Numbered from the stretch's first letter, positions 1 to 7,532 are shown. The stretch: 10,594 nt of DNA from Clostridiales bacterium UBA4653 (GCA_002405565.1 DHMB01000102.1:3474-14067); one strand, 5' to 3'. Numbers and translations are program-made. Notes: generated from the letters alone by a model not told the origin.

Positions 1-150
1 GGGACGGAGGTCGGGTGCGGCGCCGTGATATGCCCGGGAAGCATTATCGGCAAAGGTTGCATAATCTATCCGCTCGCGCTCGTGCGCGGCTGTGTGGACG
101 AAAAAACGATATATAAGGCTGTCGACCGCAGGGCGGAAAGGAGAATGTGA
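1..150 (+). CDS. C-terminal fragment of hexapeptide-repeat (left-handed beta-helix) protein
   Basis: The window opens inside a reading frame (frame 1) that runs 49 codons to a TGA at 148-150. The peptide shows hexapeptide periodicity: VGCGAV, ICPGSI, IGKGCI and IYPLAL follow one another, each starting with a small aliphatic residue and mostly with Gly at the second or fourth place. This is the left-handed beta-helix fold of bacterial acyltransferases and of some sugar nucleotidyltransferases. A short basic tail (DRRAERRM) follows. Only the last coils are visible, so the catalytic part is unknown. The stop lies 1 nt before the glmM start, so the two genes are surely co-transcribed and probably translationally coupled. 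A role in sugar-1-phosphate activation or acetylation (GlmU-like) would fit the position, but the tail does not look like the usual GlmU C-terminus. Confidence 0.8.
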   Translation, partial: GTEVGCGAVICPGSIIGKGCIIYPLALVRGCVDEKTIYKAVDRRAERRM

Positions 151-151
151 A

Positions 152-1513
152 ATGGCTCGACTGTTCGGAACGGACGGCATCCGCGGGATTGCCGGAAAAG
201 AACTGACCCGCTCCCTCGCCGCAGGCATAGGCGAAAAGCTGACCCTGCTCCTTTCGCGCTCGGGAGAAAAGCCGAAAATACTTCTCGCCCGCGATACAAG
301 GCTCTCGGGACAAATGCTCTGCTTTGCAATCGCCTCCGGAATATGCTCCGCAGGGGGCGACGTCCTCTTTGCCGACATTCTCCCGACCCCCGCCGTCGCT
401 TTTCTGACAACAGAGCTCGGCGCCTCCGCCGGAATAATGGTGACGGCGTCTCACAATCCGTCGGAATACAACGGTATCAAGATATTCGGCGGCGACGGTC
501 ACAAGCTGTGCGACGAGCTTGAAGACAAAATCGAAGCCATGCTCTCCTGCCCGCCGCAGAACGTGCCGTCATGCGAGATGGGAACCGTTAAAATGATTGA
601 CGGAGCGGGCAGATATATCGCTCATCTCGTCGCCTCCGCTCCCTCCCCTCTTTCGGGACTTCATATAGCCCTTGACTGCGCCTGCGGGGCGGCATGCGTG
701 ACGGCGGAGAGAATATTTTCGTCTCTCGGAGCCGATTGCGACATGCTCTTTGACAAACCGAGCGGCACAAATATAAATTCGGGATGCGGGTCGACGGATG
801 TTTCGTACCTTTCGGAATACGTCCGGAAGAACGGGCTTTGCGGCGGCGCGGCTTTCGACGGTGACGCCGACAGGTGCATATGCGTCGATGAAACGGGAAA
901 CCCCATCGACGGGGACATCATGCTTGCGGCGCTCTCGCTTGACATGAAGCAACGCGGAGAGCTGCGGGGAGGTATCGTCGGCACGGTGATGAGCAACTGC
1001 GGACTTGTCCGCTTCTGCGAGGAAAACGACATAAGATTTTTGCAGACAAAGGTCGGCGACAGGTACGTTTCCGAGGAAATGCGCCTTTGGGATTATAATT
1101 TCGGCGGCGAGCAGTCGGGGCATATGATATTCGGCGACATAATGCCGACGGGCGACGGAGAGCTCACGGCAATAATGCTGTTTTCGCTTATGCAGAGAAC
1201 GGGAAAAAAGCTCTCCGAAATTGCGTCCGTGATAAAGAAAATGCCGCAGCTTTCAAAAAGCATTCCCGCCACGGCGGAACAGAAAATCGCGTTTCTCGCG
1301 AGCAGCGACGTAAAGAATTATCTCGCGGAAGTGAGAGAAATGCTAGGCAAGAGCGGAAGGCTTGTCGCGCGTCCTTCCGGAACGGAGCCATGCATAAGGC
1401 TGACGGCGGAAAGCGACGACGAAAAGCTCCTGCCCGCTCTGCTCGATTCGGCTGCCGAAAAGATATCTGCGCTGATAAAAAGCGCCGCAAAGGAGGATAT
1501 ATGTGCGGAATAA
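152..1513 (+). CDS. glmM: Phosphoglucosamine mutase GlmM
   Basis: GlmM interconverts glucosamine-6-phosphate and glucosamine-1-phosphate in the cytoplasm, on the way to UDP-GlcNAc and peptidoglycan. The product is 453 aa, the normal family length. It has the N-terminal RLFGTDGIRG signature (residues 3-12), the active-site loop TASHNP with phospho-acceptor Ser100, the magnesium loop DGDADR (236-241), the sugar-binding GGEQSGH (318-324) and the C-terminal phosphate loop RPSGTEP (407-413). All four active-site elements of the alpha-D-phosphohexomutase family are therefore intact. An earlier in-frame ATG exists at 92, but ATG 152 is chosen because it gives the conserved MARLFGTDG start and has AAAGGAG (137-143) at good spacing. 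It lies 1 nt after the stop of the upstream beta-helix gene and overlaps glmS by 13 nt. Confidence 0.97.
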   Translation: MARLFGTDGIRGIAGKELTRSLAAGIGEKLTLLLSRSGEKPKILLARDTRLSGQMLCFAIASGICSAGGDVLFADILPTPAVAFLTTELGASAGIMVTASHNPSEYNGIKIFGGDGHKLCDELEDKIEAMLSCPPQNVPSCEMGTVKMIDGAGRYIAHLVASAPSPLSGLHIALDCACGAACVTAERIFSSLGADCDMLFDKPSGTNINSGCGSTDVSYLSEYVRKNGLCGGAAFDGDADRCICVDETGNPIDGDIMLAALSLDMKQRGELRGGIVGTVMSNCGLVRFCEENDIRFLQTKVGDRYVSEEMRLWDYNFGGEQSGHMIFGDIMPTGDGELTAIMLFSLMQRTGKKLSEIASVIKKMPQLSKSIPATAEQKIAFLASSDVKNYLAEVREMLGKSGRLVARPSGTEPCIRLTAESDDEKLLPALLDSAAEKISALIKSAAKEDICAE

Positions 1514-3327
1514 TCGGTTATACGGGGAAAAGAAACGCAAGAGACGTGATACTTTCGGGGCTTTTCTCCCTTGAATACAGAGGCTATGATTCGGCGGGGA
1601 TGGCTGTCCTCTCCGAAGGAAGGACGGTAACGGTCAAGACCGCGGGAAAGGTGAAATCGCTTGAAGAGGCGACGGGCAAAAGCCATATAAACGGAAGCAC
1701 CGGCATAGGTCACACGCGCTGGGCGACGCACGGAGCGCCGACAGCCGAAAACGCTCATCCGCATACGAGCGGCAGGGTGACGCTTGTGCATAACGGAATA
1801 ATCGAAAATTATGCGGAGATCAGAACGTCGCTTGAAGGCAAGGGCTACGGATTTATATCCGAAACGGACACCGAGGTCGCCGCCGCGCTGATCGACAGTC
1901 ACCTCTCCGCCGAAGGCGACCCCATAAAAGCAATCGGCAAAGCGACGGGCGAAATGAACGGCTCGTTTGCTTTTGCGATAATGATTGAAGACTTTCCGGA
2001 TGTGCTCTTTGCCGCCAGGAAGGACAGCCCGCTGATAATCGGCGAAGGCGAAGGCGAGAGCTTCATCGCCTCCGACATAACGGCGATTCTTAAATATACA
2101 AGAACCTATATGATTCTCGAAAGCGGCGACATTGCAAAGGTCACGGCGGGGGAGGTCTCGGTTTATGACAGCGCCCTGCGCCCTGTCGGAAGAGAGAAAA
2201 AGGTCTCCGCATGGGGTACCGAGGCGGCGGAAAAGGGCGGCTATCCGCATTTTATGCTGAAAGAGATAAACGAGGAGCCGACGGCAATAAAAAACGTCCT
2301 CTCCGGAAGGATAAAGGACGGTCTTCCCGATTTTTCGGGCGACGGGAAAGATATAATCGCAAGGCTCGCCGGGGCGGATAAAATATTCATCGTCGCCTGC
2401 GGAACAGCCATGCATGCGGGACTTTTCGGCAAATATATGACGGAAAAGCTCGCCCGCCGTCCGTGCGAAGGGGAGCTCGCCTCGGAATTCAGATATAAGA
2501 ATCCGATTGTCGGCGAAGGGGACGCTGTCATCGTCATTTCGCAATCGGGCGAGACGGCGGATTCCCTTGCCGCACTGCGCCTTGCAAGGAAAAAAGGCGC
2601 GTTTACGCTCGGCATTGTGAATGTCGTTTCTTCATCAATCGCACGCGAGGCGGACGAGGTAATCTATACAAGAGCGGGCCCCGAAATAGCCGTTGCCAGC
2701 ACAAAAGCGTTCACCGTACAGGCAACTGTCATGACGTTGCTCGCCGTCGGAACAGCGCTTGAAAGCGGAAAAATCGATGGGCAGACGGCGCGGGAGATAA
2801 CGTCAGCCCTCTCGACAGAGCTCCCTGAGGCAATAAGTCACCTTGCGAAAAACGACGGATATATAAAAAGGATTGCCTCCGTCATCGCAAAGAGCGAAAA
2901 CGCCTTCTTCATCGGCAGGGGTATCGACCGTTATGCGGCGGAGGAAGGGTCGCTGAAGCTGAAAGAAATTTCATATATTCATAGCGAAGCCTATGCCGCG
3001 GGCGAGCTCAAGCACGGCACCCTCTCCCTCATAAGCGACGGGGTTCCCGTCATCGCCTCCGCCTGCGACAAAGCGCTTTACAGCAAGACAAAAGCAGGAC
3101 TTTCCGAGGTGAAGGCGCGCGGCGCCGTGACGGTTCTCGTTTCGCCGGACGACATATGTTCGGAGCGCGACGGAGAATTTGTCATAGCGCTTCCGTGCAG
3201 GAGCGAAATCACGGCGGCAATCTCGGCTGTGACGGCGTATCAGCTCCTCGCATATCACACCGCCGTCATGCGCAGAACAGACGTCGACATGCCGAAAAAC
3301 CTTGCAAAATCCGTGACAGTCGAATAA
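1501..3327 (+). CDS. glmS: Glutamine--fructose-6-phosphate aminotransferase (isomerizing) GlmS
   Basis: GlmS makes glucosamine-6-phosphate from fructose-6-phosphate and glutamine, the committed step of hexosamine synthesis. The product is 608 aa, matching the E. coli enzyme. It starts Met-Cys-Gly-Ile, so Cys2 becomes the N-terminal nucleophile after Met removal. The class II glutaminase domain (about 1-240) shows HTRWATHG (71-78), HNG (97-99) and Asp123. The two SIS isomerase domains follow, with SQSGET (347-352) binding the sugar phosphate, Glu489 and His505 (GELKHG) in the second half, and the C-terminal tail MPKNLAKSVTVE with Lys603. Start ATG 1501 is fixed by the conserved MCGIIGY sequence and by AGGAGG at 1491-1496. 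A longer in-frame reading from 1390 only extends into glmM. The start lies inside the last codons of glmM, leaving no room for a leader or a glmS ribozyme. Confidence 0.98.
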   Translation: MCGIIGYTGKRNARDVILSGLFSLEYRGYDSAGMAVLSEGRTVTVKTAGKVKSLEEATGKSHINGSTGIGHTRWATHGAPTAENAHPHTSGRVTLVHNGIIENYAEIRTSLEGKGYGFISETDTEVAAALIDSHLSAEGDPIKAIGKATGEMNGSFAFAIMIEDFPDVLFAARKDSPLIIGEGEGESFIASDITAILKYTRTYMILESGDIAKVTAGEVSVYDSALRPVGREKKVSAWGTEAAEKGGYPHFMLKEINEEPTAIKNVLSGRIKDGLPDFSGDGKDIIARLAGADKIFIVACGTAMHAGLFGKYMTEKLARRPCEGELASEFRYKNPIVGEGDAVIVISQSGETADSLAALRLARKKGAFTLGIVNVVSSSIAREADEVIYTRAGPEIAVASTKAFTVQATVMTLLAVGTALESGKIDGQTAREITSALSTELPEAISHLAKNDGYIKRIASVIAKSENAFFIGRGIDRYAAEEGSLKLKEISYIHSEAYAAGELKHGTLSLISDGVPVIASACDKALYSKTKAGLSEVKARGAVTVLVSPDDICSERDGEFVIALPCRSEITAAISAVTAYQLLAYHTAVMRRTDVDMPKNLAKSVTVE

Positions 3328-3331
3328 AGCA

Positions 3332-3370
3332 AAAAACGACGCCGCTTTGTGCGACGTCGCTTTTTATTTT
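3332..3370. terminator. Two-way intrinsic terminator between convergent genes
   Basis: An inverted repeat pairs 3337-3345 (CGACGCCGC) with 3351-3360 (GCGACGTCGC), with one C-A mismatch, a bulged G and a 5-nt loop (3346-3350). It is flanked by an A-run at 3331-3336 and by TTTTTATTTT at 3361-3370. It therefore has a U-tract in both directions. It lies 3 nt after the glmS stop and 3 nt beyond the stop of the convergent HELLH gene, so it probably serves both transcripts. Confidence 0.85.
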
Positions 3371-3373
3371 GTC

Positions 3374-3838
3374 TTATAACGGCTTCAACCCGTCATAAAG
3401 CTCGTTGAACGATTTCATCGTTTTGCACCTTCCGTATGAAAGCGCTCTGTCCTCGCCTTTATCGAAGAGGAAGCACTTCGTCATTTCTTCAACGGTCTGT
3501 TCGAGCATTGTCATGAACTGATAATATACCAGGTCATATTCCGGCGTCCCCTCTTCATAATGACTTTCTATCAGTCCTTCCGTGAGCTGGTCAAGCGGGT
3601 ACAGCTTCAGATGAAGGAGCTCATGAATTATGACCTCCTCCGCGTTTTCGTTTTTCGGGTTACGACCGTTCAGAATGAGTATGGCTTTTCTGTCATCCGG
3701 GTCTATTCTGAAATCTCCCGTCTTTGTAAAGCCATCGTCATCTGCAAATTCGAGCTTAACATCCCAGTTGTTTTTCAGTCTCAATATGTCAATCCACTTT
3801 TCAAAAAGCGCTTCCGCCTTTTCTCTGTCAAACATCAT
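3374..3838 (-). CDS. Small putative zinc metalloprotein with HELLH motif
   Basis: This 154-aa protein is not a family I can name. The key feature is IIHELLHLK: His72-Glu73-x-x-His76, the HExxH zinc-binding signature of zincin-type metallopeptidases. A conserved-looking EQTVEEM segment (Glu113, Glu117, Glu118) lies about 40 residues later and could give the third ligand. The N-terminal half (about 1-60) alternates helix and strand, with an acidic loop (ADDDGF) and an ILILNGRNP strand. The layout resembles compact SprT-like or ImmA/IrrE-like single-domain zincins, but no specific assignment is justified. No signal peptide or membrane segment is visible, so it is probably cytoplasmic. Two adjacent ATGs (3838 and 3835) are both usable, with GGGAAGG just upstream. 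It starts 24 nt after the methyltransferase stop, so the two genes form one transcript. By eye its composition looks somewhat more AT-rich than its neighbours. Confidence 0.85.
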   Translation of the reverse strand: MMFDREKAEALFEKWIDILRLKNNWDVKLEFADDDGFTKTGDFRIDPDDRKAILILNGRNPKNENAEEVIIHELLHLKLYPLDQLTEGLIESHYEEGTPEYDLVYYQFMTMLEQTVEEMTKCFLFDKGEDRALSYGRCKTMKSFNELYDGLKPL

Positions 3839-3862
3839 GTCCGCCTTCCCGGATACGTATAT

Positions 3863-4567
3863 TTACTTTCTCGCGACGAATGTCGCAAGTCCCGTCTCCT
3901 CTTCTCTTTCAAAACTCTCAACCTTAAATCCGACGGCTTCAAGCTCCTTTATATATCCCTCGCGGCTCATGCTTCTCGCGGGAACTCTCGCCAGCATGAC
4001 GGTCTTGTCCGTTCCGCCCACGGTTCTTTCCTCCGGAGTTTCATAGTCCGAGCCGGAAATGCTCTGCCATTCCTCAAAACTGCCGACAGTCCCCGAAAAG
4101 GCGTCGTCATCGCAAAGCTCGCGGATGAATATCACGCTCGCGCCGTCCTTTGTCGCCGAATAGATGTTTTCAAGATATTTACGTCTGTCGTCGTCCGTGA
4201 CAAGCATGTGCAGCCCCTGACAGTCAACTATGCCGTCATATTTTCCCGCTATGCTGTTTTTGACCATGTCCATAAAGAAAATCCGCGCGCCGGGATATTT
4301 TTCAAGTCTGCTTCTCGCGATATTCACCGCCGTGACGGAAACATCCGTCCCCCAATAAAGACAGCCGAGCCGCGAAAGAATAATTCCCTCGCTTCCCTCG
4401 CCGCAGGCGCACTGAAGCACGCTCTTCCTTTCAAGAGCGTTCTCTTTCACCCATTTTTCAAGCGTTGACGTAACAAAAGGGTCATTCTCCGATGTGCCCC
4501 ATATGCCCGCCCCGCTCTCTTTTACTTTTTTATATCTTTCGTCATAAGCCTTGTAATATTCAGCCAT
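3863..4567 (-). CDS. Class I SAM-dependent methyltransferase (TehB/Methyltransf-like)
   Basis: The 234-aa product has a Rossmann-type methyltransferase core. Motif I is LQCACGEG (residues 51-58), followed by the ribose-binding Asp75 in YWGTDVS. A motif II/III region follows, with FMDMVKN, then DGIVDCQGLHML, and a motif IV-like strand (ASVIFIRELCDDD). The N-terminus has an extended WGTSENDPFV segment, as seen in small-molecule methyltransferases of the TehB/thiopurine type. The substrate cannot be read from sequence, and it could equally act on a metabolite or a toxin. No membrane segment is seen. GGAGG (4576-4580) is 8 nt from ATG. A strong promoter lies at 4600-4628, about 30 nt above the start codon. 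It is the first gene of a two-gene unit with the HELLH protein. Confidence 0.92.
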   Translation of the reverse strand: MAEYYKAYDERYKKVKESGAGIWGTSENDPFVTSTLEKWVKENALERKSVLQCACGEGSEGIILSRLGCLYWGTDVSVTAVNIARSRLEKYPGARIFFMDMVKNSIAGKYDGIVDCQGLHMLVTDDDRRKYLENIYSATKDGASVIFIRELCDDDAFSGTVGSFEEWQSISGSDYETPEERTVGGTDKTVMLARVPARSMSREGYIKELEAVGFKVESFEREEETGLATFVARK

Positions 4568-4599
4568 TCCGTTTTCCTCCGCAAAGAGTGTTTTTCTTC

Positions 4600-4628
4600 A
4601 TTTTAACACCGCATGCGCGGGCTGTCAA
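4600..4628 (-). promoter_or_regulatory. Sigma-A type promoter for the methyltransferase-HELLH operon
   Basis: Read on the minus strand, TTGACA (4623-4628) and TAAAAT (4600-4605) are separated by exactly 17 nt. The -35 is a perfect consensus and the -10 matches at 5 of 6 bases. The spacer contains the 8-bp palindrome CGCATGCG (4610-4617), a possible operator. Confidence 0.85.
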
Positions 4629-4702
4629 CCGAGTTGCGGCGCAAAAAACGTCATTTTGGCTTATTTTTCGTCGCTCCCCGCAATTTCCCCGCCCTCCTTC
4701 CC

Positions 4703-4731
4703 TTGACAAATCGCTTTGCGGGCTGTAAAAT
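4703..4731 (+). promoter_or_regulatory. Sigma-A type promoter for the ROK kinase cluster
   Basis: TTGACA (4703-4708) and TAAAAT (4726-4731) are 17 nt apart, about 40 nt upstream of the ROK kinase start. Both hexamers and the spacing are identical to the divergent promoter at 4600-4628. The 9-mer GCGGGCTGT at 4718-4726 overlaps this -10. The same 9-mer at 4617-4625 overlaps the divergent -35. The 203-nt gap between the divergent genes (4568-4770) holds these two promoters, and I see no gene or RNA structure in it. Confidence 0.88.
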
Positions 4732-4770
4732 ATAGATTGAATATGCTACATAATGCGGAGGATTTTTCAT

Positions 4771-5733
4771 ATGTATTCTATCGGTGTCGACCTCGGAGGA
4801 ACAAACATCGCCGTCGGGATAGTCGATGAAAATTACAAGATAATTAAAAAGGACTCCTGCCCCACCCTTGCGGAAAGAGCAGCGGAAGAGATTATAAAGG
4901 ACATGGCGGCGCTCTGCAAAAGGCTTTGCGAAGAGGTCGGAACGGACATCCTTTCCGTCGGCGGAGTCGGAATTGCCTGCCCCGGCACGGTAAACCCCGA
5001 TACGGGCTATGTCGAATACGCAAACAATATCAAATTCTTCGATTTCCCGCTCGTTGAGCTTTTCTCAAAGTATTCGGGAGTTGAAAAATCAAAGATAACA
5101 ATCGGAAATGACGCAAACCTCGCCGCATACGGAGAGGCTGTCGCGGGAGCGGCAAAGGGGACGTCGTCATCCGTGACGATAACCCTCGGAACGGGCGTCG
5201 GAAGCGGCGTTATAATCGGCGGAAAAATGCTGACGGGCTGTGCGCACGGTGGCGCGGAAATCGGGCACACGGTCATCGTAAAGGACGGCAGACCCTGCAC
5301 CTGCGGCAGACACGGCTGTTTTGAAGTCTATTGCTCCGCAACCGCTCTCATCTCCGAAACGAAAAAGAAGTTCGAGCAGTGCCCCGATTCTCTTATGCGC
5401 GAGATGTGCGGGGGCGATGTAAACCGCGTCGGCGGAAAGACGGCGTTTGCCGCAATGAGAAAGGGCGATAAGGCGGCAACCGAGGTCGTAAACGAATACC
5501 TCGGCTATCTCGCCTGCGGAATCGCAAACATTCTCAATGTCTTTCAGCCCGAAGTGCTCTGCATAGGCGGCGGCATTTCCGGAGAGAAGGAAAACCTCCT
5601 TCGCCCGCTTATTCCGCTTATCGAAAAGGAAATTTATACAAAGGATAAAAAACTCCGCACGGACGTCCGCATAGCCGAGCTCGGAAACGACGCAGGCATA
5701 ATCGGCGCTGCGGCGGCGTCTCTTGCAAAATAA
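4771..5733 (+). CDS. ROK-family sugar kinase (glucokinase-like)
   Basis: This 320-aa cytoplasmic kinase probably phosphorylates glucose or a related hexose or N-acetylhexosamine using ATP. Residues 4-12 (IGVDLGGTN) are the phosphate-1 ATP loop. NDAN (113-116) carries the catalytic Asp114. EIGH (163-166) and the cluster CTCGRHGC (176-183) supply the ROK zinc site (His166, Cys176, Cys178, Cys183), and GCFE ends at Glu185. The C-terminal glycine-rich CIGGGISG closes the nucleotide site. There is no N-terminal helix-turn-helix, so it is a kinase and not a ROK repressor. Start ATG 4771 is preferred over the in-frame ATG 4753 because GGAGG (4757-4761) lies 9 nt ahead and the protein then begins right at the ATP loop. 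It heads the five-gene cluster. The EIGH motif fits glucokinases and ManNAc/GlcNAc kinases equally, so the sugar is not decided. Confidence 0.94.
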   Translation: MYSIGVDLGGTNIAVGIVDENYKIIKKDSCPTLAERAAEEIIKDMAALCKRLCEEVGTDILSVGGVGIACPGTVNPDTGYVEYANNIKFFDFPLVELFSKYSGVEKSKITIGNDANLAAYGEAVAGAAKGTSSSVTITLGTGVGSGVIIGGKMLTGCAHGGAEIGHTVIVKDGRPCTCGRHGCFEVYCSATALISETKKKFEQCPDSLMREMCGGDVNRVGGKTAFAAMRKGDKAATEVVNEYLGYLACGIANILNVFQPEVLCIGGGISGEKENLLRPLIPLIEKEIYTKDKKLRTDVRIAELGNDAGIIGAAAASLAK

Positions 5734-5757
5734 AAATTTTAACGGGAGGAAACTGTT

Positions 5758-6699
5758 ATGAGCGTAAAATCTCTTTTAAGGCTCAACCGGCAGTTTGCTC
5801 CCGTTTCTCATCCGTTTAATGACGAAGCGAGCGGCGGGATGACATATGGCGAATGGGAATTTTCCCGCGGGGCGGCGGCTGTATCGTGCTATGAAAAACG
5901 CTTTTCTCCGGAGGAGATGTTCTCCGGCAAGGACGTTCTCGACGTCGGTTGCGGGGAGGGCGGAAAAACGCTTTATTTTCTTTCCCTCGGCGCAAAAAGC
6001 GTAACGGGCATAGACGCAGTTTCAGGTTACAAAGAAAAAGCGGTCGCTCTTGCGGAAAGGCTCGGCTTTTCCGGCGGATATTCATTCGTCACGGGAGACG
6101 CAACATCGCTTCCATTCAAAGACAATTCCTTTGACGTCGTAACCATGAACGACTTTTTCGAGCACGTCGGCAGTCCCGAAAAAGCCCTCTCGGAGGCAAT
6201 GCGTGTTCTGCGCCCCGGCGGAAGACTGTATATAAACTTCCCCCCGTATTATCATCCTTACGGCGCACACCTTTCGGACGCGATAAATATTCCCTGGGTG
6301 CATATGCTGTACGGCGAAAAAACGCTCATCGGCGCATACGAAGCTCTGACAGAGCCCCTTCCGGACAGGGAAAGGCGTCTGTCTCTGAAAATATCCGTTT
6401 CGGAAAACGGAGAAAAGCACATATCGTACATAAACAGAATGACTCTTAAAAAGGCGAGGAAAATCATCGCAGAGTCGGGCATAAAGCCTGTCTATAAAAG
6501 ATTTATTCCGCTGCGCAGGTGGCTCGCGCCGCTCTCCTTTCTGCCGGGACTGCGGGAAATGCTTATAAAAATGGCTGTATACGTATTTGAAAAGGAGGAA
6601 AACTCTCAGAATGAAAAAGCTGTTGACAAAAAGGAACCTGCTTTATCTGTCGGTGGCGATAGTGTTTATCGCGCTGATGGCAGTCGGCACGGTGTATGA
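5758..6699 (+). CDS. Class I SAM-dependent methyltransferase (Methyltransf_11) with overlapping C-terminal tail
   Basis: The 313-aa product has SAM-binding motif I VLDVGCGEGG (60-69), acidic Asp86 (TGIDAV), a motif II region DVVTMNDFFEHV (126-137) and MRVLRPGG as the strand-4/5 turn. The stretch FPPYYHPYGAH followed by IPWVHMLYGEKTLI is a hallmark I know from a widespread Methyltransf_11 subgroup often found near glycan genes. The substrate is not known. GGGAGG (5744-5749) precedes ATG by 8 nt, and the gene starts 24 nt after the ROK stop, so it is in the same operon. The core seems to end near YVFEKEE (about residue 280). The last 30 or so residues, a polar tail rich in Lys, Glu, Ser and Asp, are encoded where the PAP2 gene already runs in another frame. 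They look like a read-on after loss of an older stop. Confidence 0.93.
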   Translation: MSVKSLLRLNRQFAPVSHPFNDEASGGMTYGEWEFSRGAAAVSCYEKRFSPEEMFSGKDVLDVGCGEGGKTLYFLSLGAKSVTGIDAVSGYKEKAVALAERLGFSGGYSFVTGDATSLPFKDNSFDVVTMNDFFEHVGSPEKALSEAMRVLRPGGRLYINFPPYYHPYGAHLSDAINIPWVHMLYGEKTLIGAYEALTEPLPDRERRLSLKISVSENGEKHISYINRMTLKKARKIIAESGIKPVYKRFIPLRRWLAPLSFLPGLREMLIKMAVYVFEKEENSQNEKAVDKKEPALSVGGDSVYRADGSRHGV

Positions 6700-7507
6700 C
6701 CTGAAAATATCAGGCTCGCTCTCCGGTCTTTCGCAGAGCGAGGACGGGGTATATTCCCTTTCGCCGAACATCCTCGCCGTCATAATGGGGGTTATCGGCA
6801 GATGGACAACGCCCGTTCTCGGCGCGGTCTCGTTTCTCTTTGTTGAACGCGGTCTCCGCCGCATGGTGACAGAAAAAACAAGGCTCATCCTGTTTTTCGT
6901 GTTTTCCCTCATCGCCGCCGCTTTTATGGCATACGGAAGTGCAAAAACAATTGAAACAATCGCCGGCGGAAAGCTCTATGCGGGGCATTGGGTTGTGATC
7001 GTCCTTATGATAATCGTGCTGACGGTGCTTTTGCGGTTCATAATCGAAAACGTGCCGAAGAAAACCGTCCGCAGGCTGTTCGGGCCCGCCCTCTTTACGG
7101 CGGCGGCTGTGTGCGTTCTGCTCATATCGGCAACGGCGATAAAGCTCGTCTGGGGCAGAGTACGCCTTAGAGAACTCGTTGCCGCAAACTCGCTCGACGG
7201 ATTTACAAAATGGTATAAGCCGAATTTCTTCTCCGGCTCAAAGTCGTTCCCATCTGGGCACACGGCAAACGCCGCTCTGCTTATGCTCGTTCCGCTCTGG
7301 CTCGGAGACGCCGAGAAAACAAAACGCCGTCGCGTCCTCGTTTATTTCGGCGCAATGGCTTGGGCGGTCGTTATGGGCTTTTCCCGTCTCTGCTGCGGAG
7401 CGCATTATCTGACGGACGTCACCTTCGGATTTCTCGTCGGATTTATCGTAGTCGAGATTACATATGCGCTATATAAAAAGACCTTCGGAAAATCAATGAT
7501 ATTCTGA
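6611..7507 (+). CDS. PAP2-family membrane phosphatase
   Basis: This 298-aa integral membrane protein removes phosphate from a lipid or lipid-like phosphate, as PAP2 enzymes do for phosphatidate or undecaprenyl pyrophosphate. About seven or eight hydrophobic segments are visible (roughly 10-30, 53-77, 92-110, 125-145, 158-178, 218-232, 242-256, 268-287). The catalytic signature is complete in its three parts: Lys178 to Arg185 (KLVWGRVR), SFPSGH (212-217, His217 general acid) and SRLCCGAHYLTD (258-269, nucleophile His265, Asp269). The usual Pro after Arg185 is Leu, as in the WGRVRxR subgroup whose members also carry the FTxWY segment seen here at about 199. The active site normally faces outside. 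ATG 6611 has AGGAGG (6593-6598) 12 nt upstream. The next ATG would cut into the first membrane helix. The start overlaps the methyltransferase by 89 nt. Confidence 0.93.
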   Translation: MKKLLTKRNLLYLSVAIVFIALMAVGTVYDLKISGSLSGLSQSEDGVYSLSPNILAVIMGVIGRWTTPVLGAVSFLFVERGLRRMVTEKTRLILFFVFSLIAAAFMAYGSAKTIETIAGGKLYAGHWVVIVLMIIVLTVLLRFIIENVPKKTVRRLFGPALFTAAAVCVLLISATAIKLVWGRVRLRELVAANSLDGFTKWYKPNFFSGSKSFPSGHTANAALLMLVPLWLGDAEKTKRRRVLVYFGAMAWAVVMGFSRLCCGAHYLTDVTFGFLVGFIVVEITYALYKKTFGKSMIF

Positions 7508-7532
7508 CCCGAAGGAAGCGACAGTCACAAAC

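Noticed and set aside
1318..2544. Long minus-strand open frame (408 codons) opposite glmM and glmS
   Set aside because: It lies fully against two well-conserved genes, its peptide is rich in Arg and Ser with no family motif, and it has no sensible ribosome site. It is a composition-driven shadow.
3560..4468. Plus-strand open frame (302 codons) across the HELLH gene and methyltransferase
   Set aside because: It crosses the gap between two good minus-strand genes, shows no domain, and lacks a promoter and ribosome site.
7142..7168. Missing Pro in the first PAP2 motif as evidence of a dead enzyme
   Set aside because: The Lys and Arg of the motif and all residues of the PSGH and SRxxxGxH motifs are intact. 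The WGRVRxR form is a known subgroup pattern.
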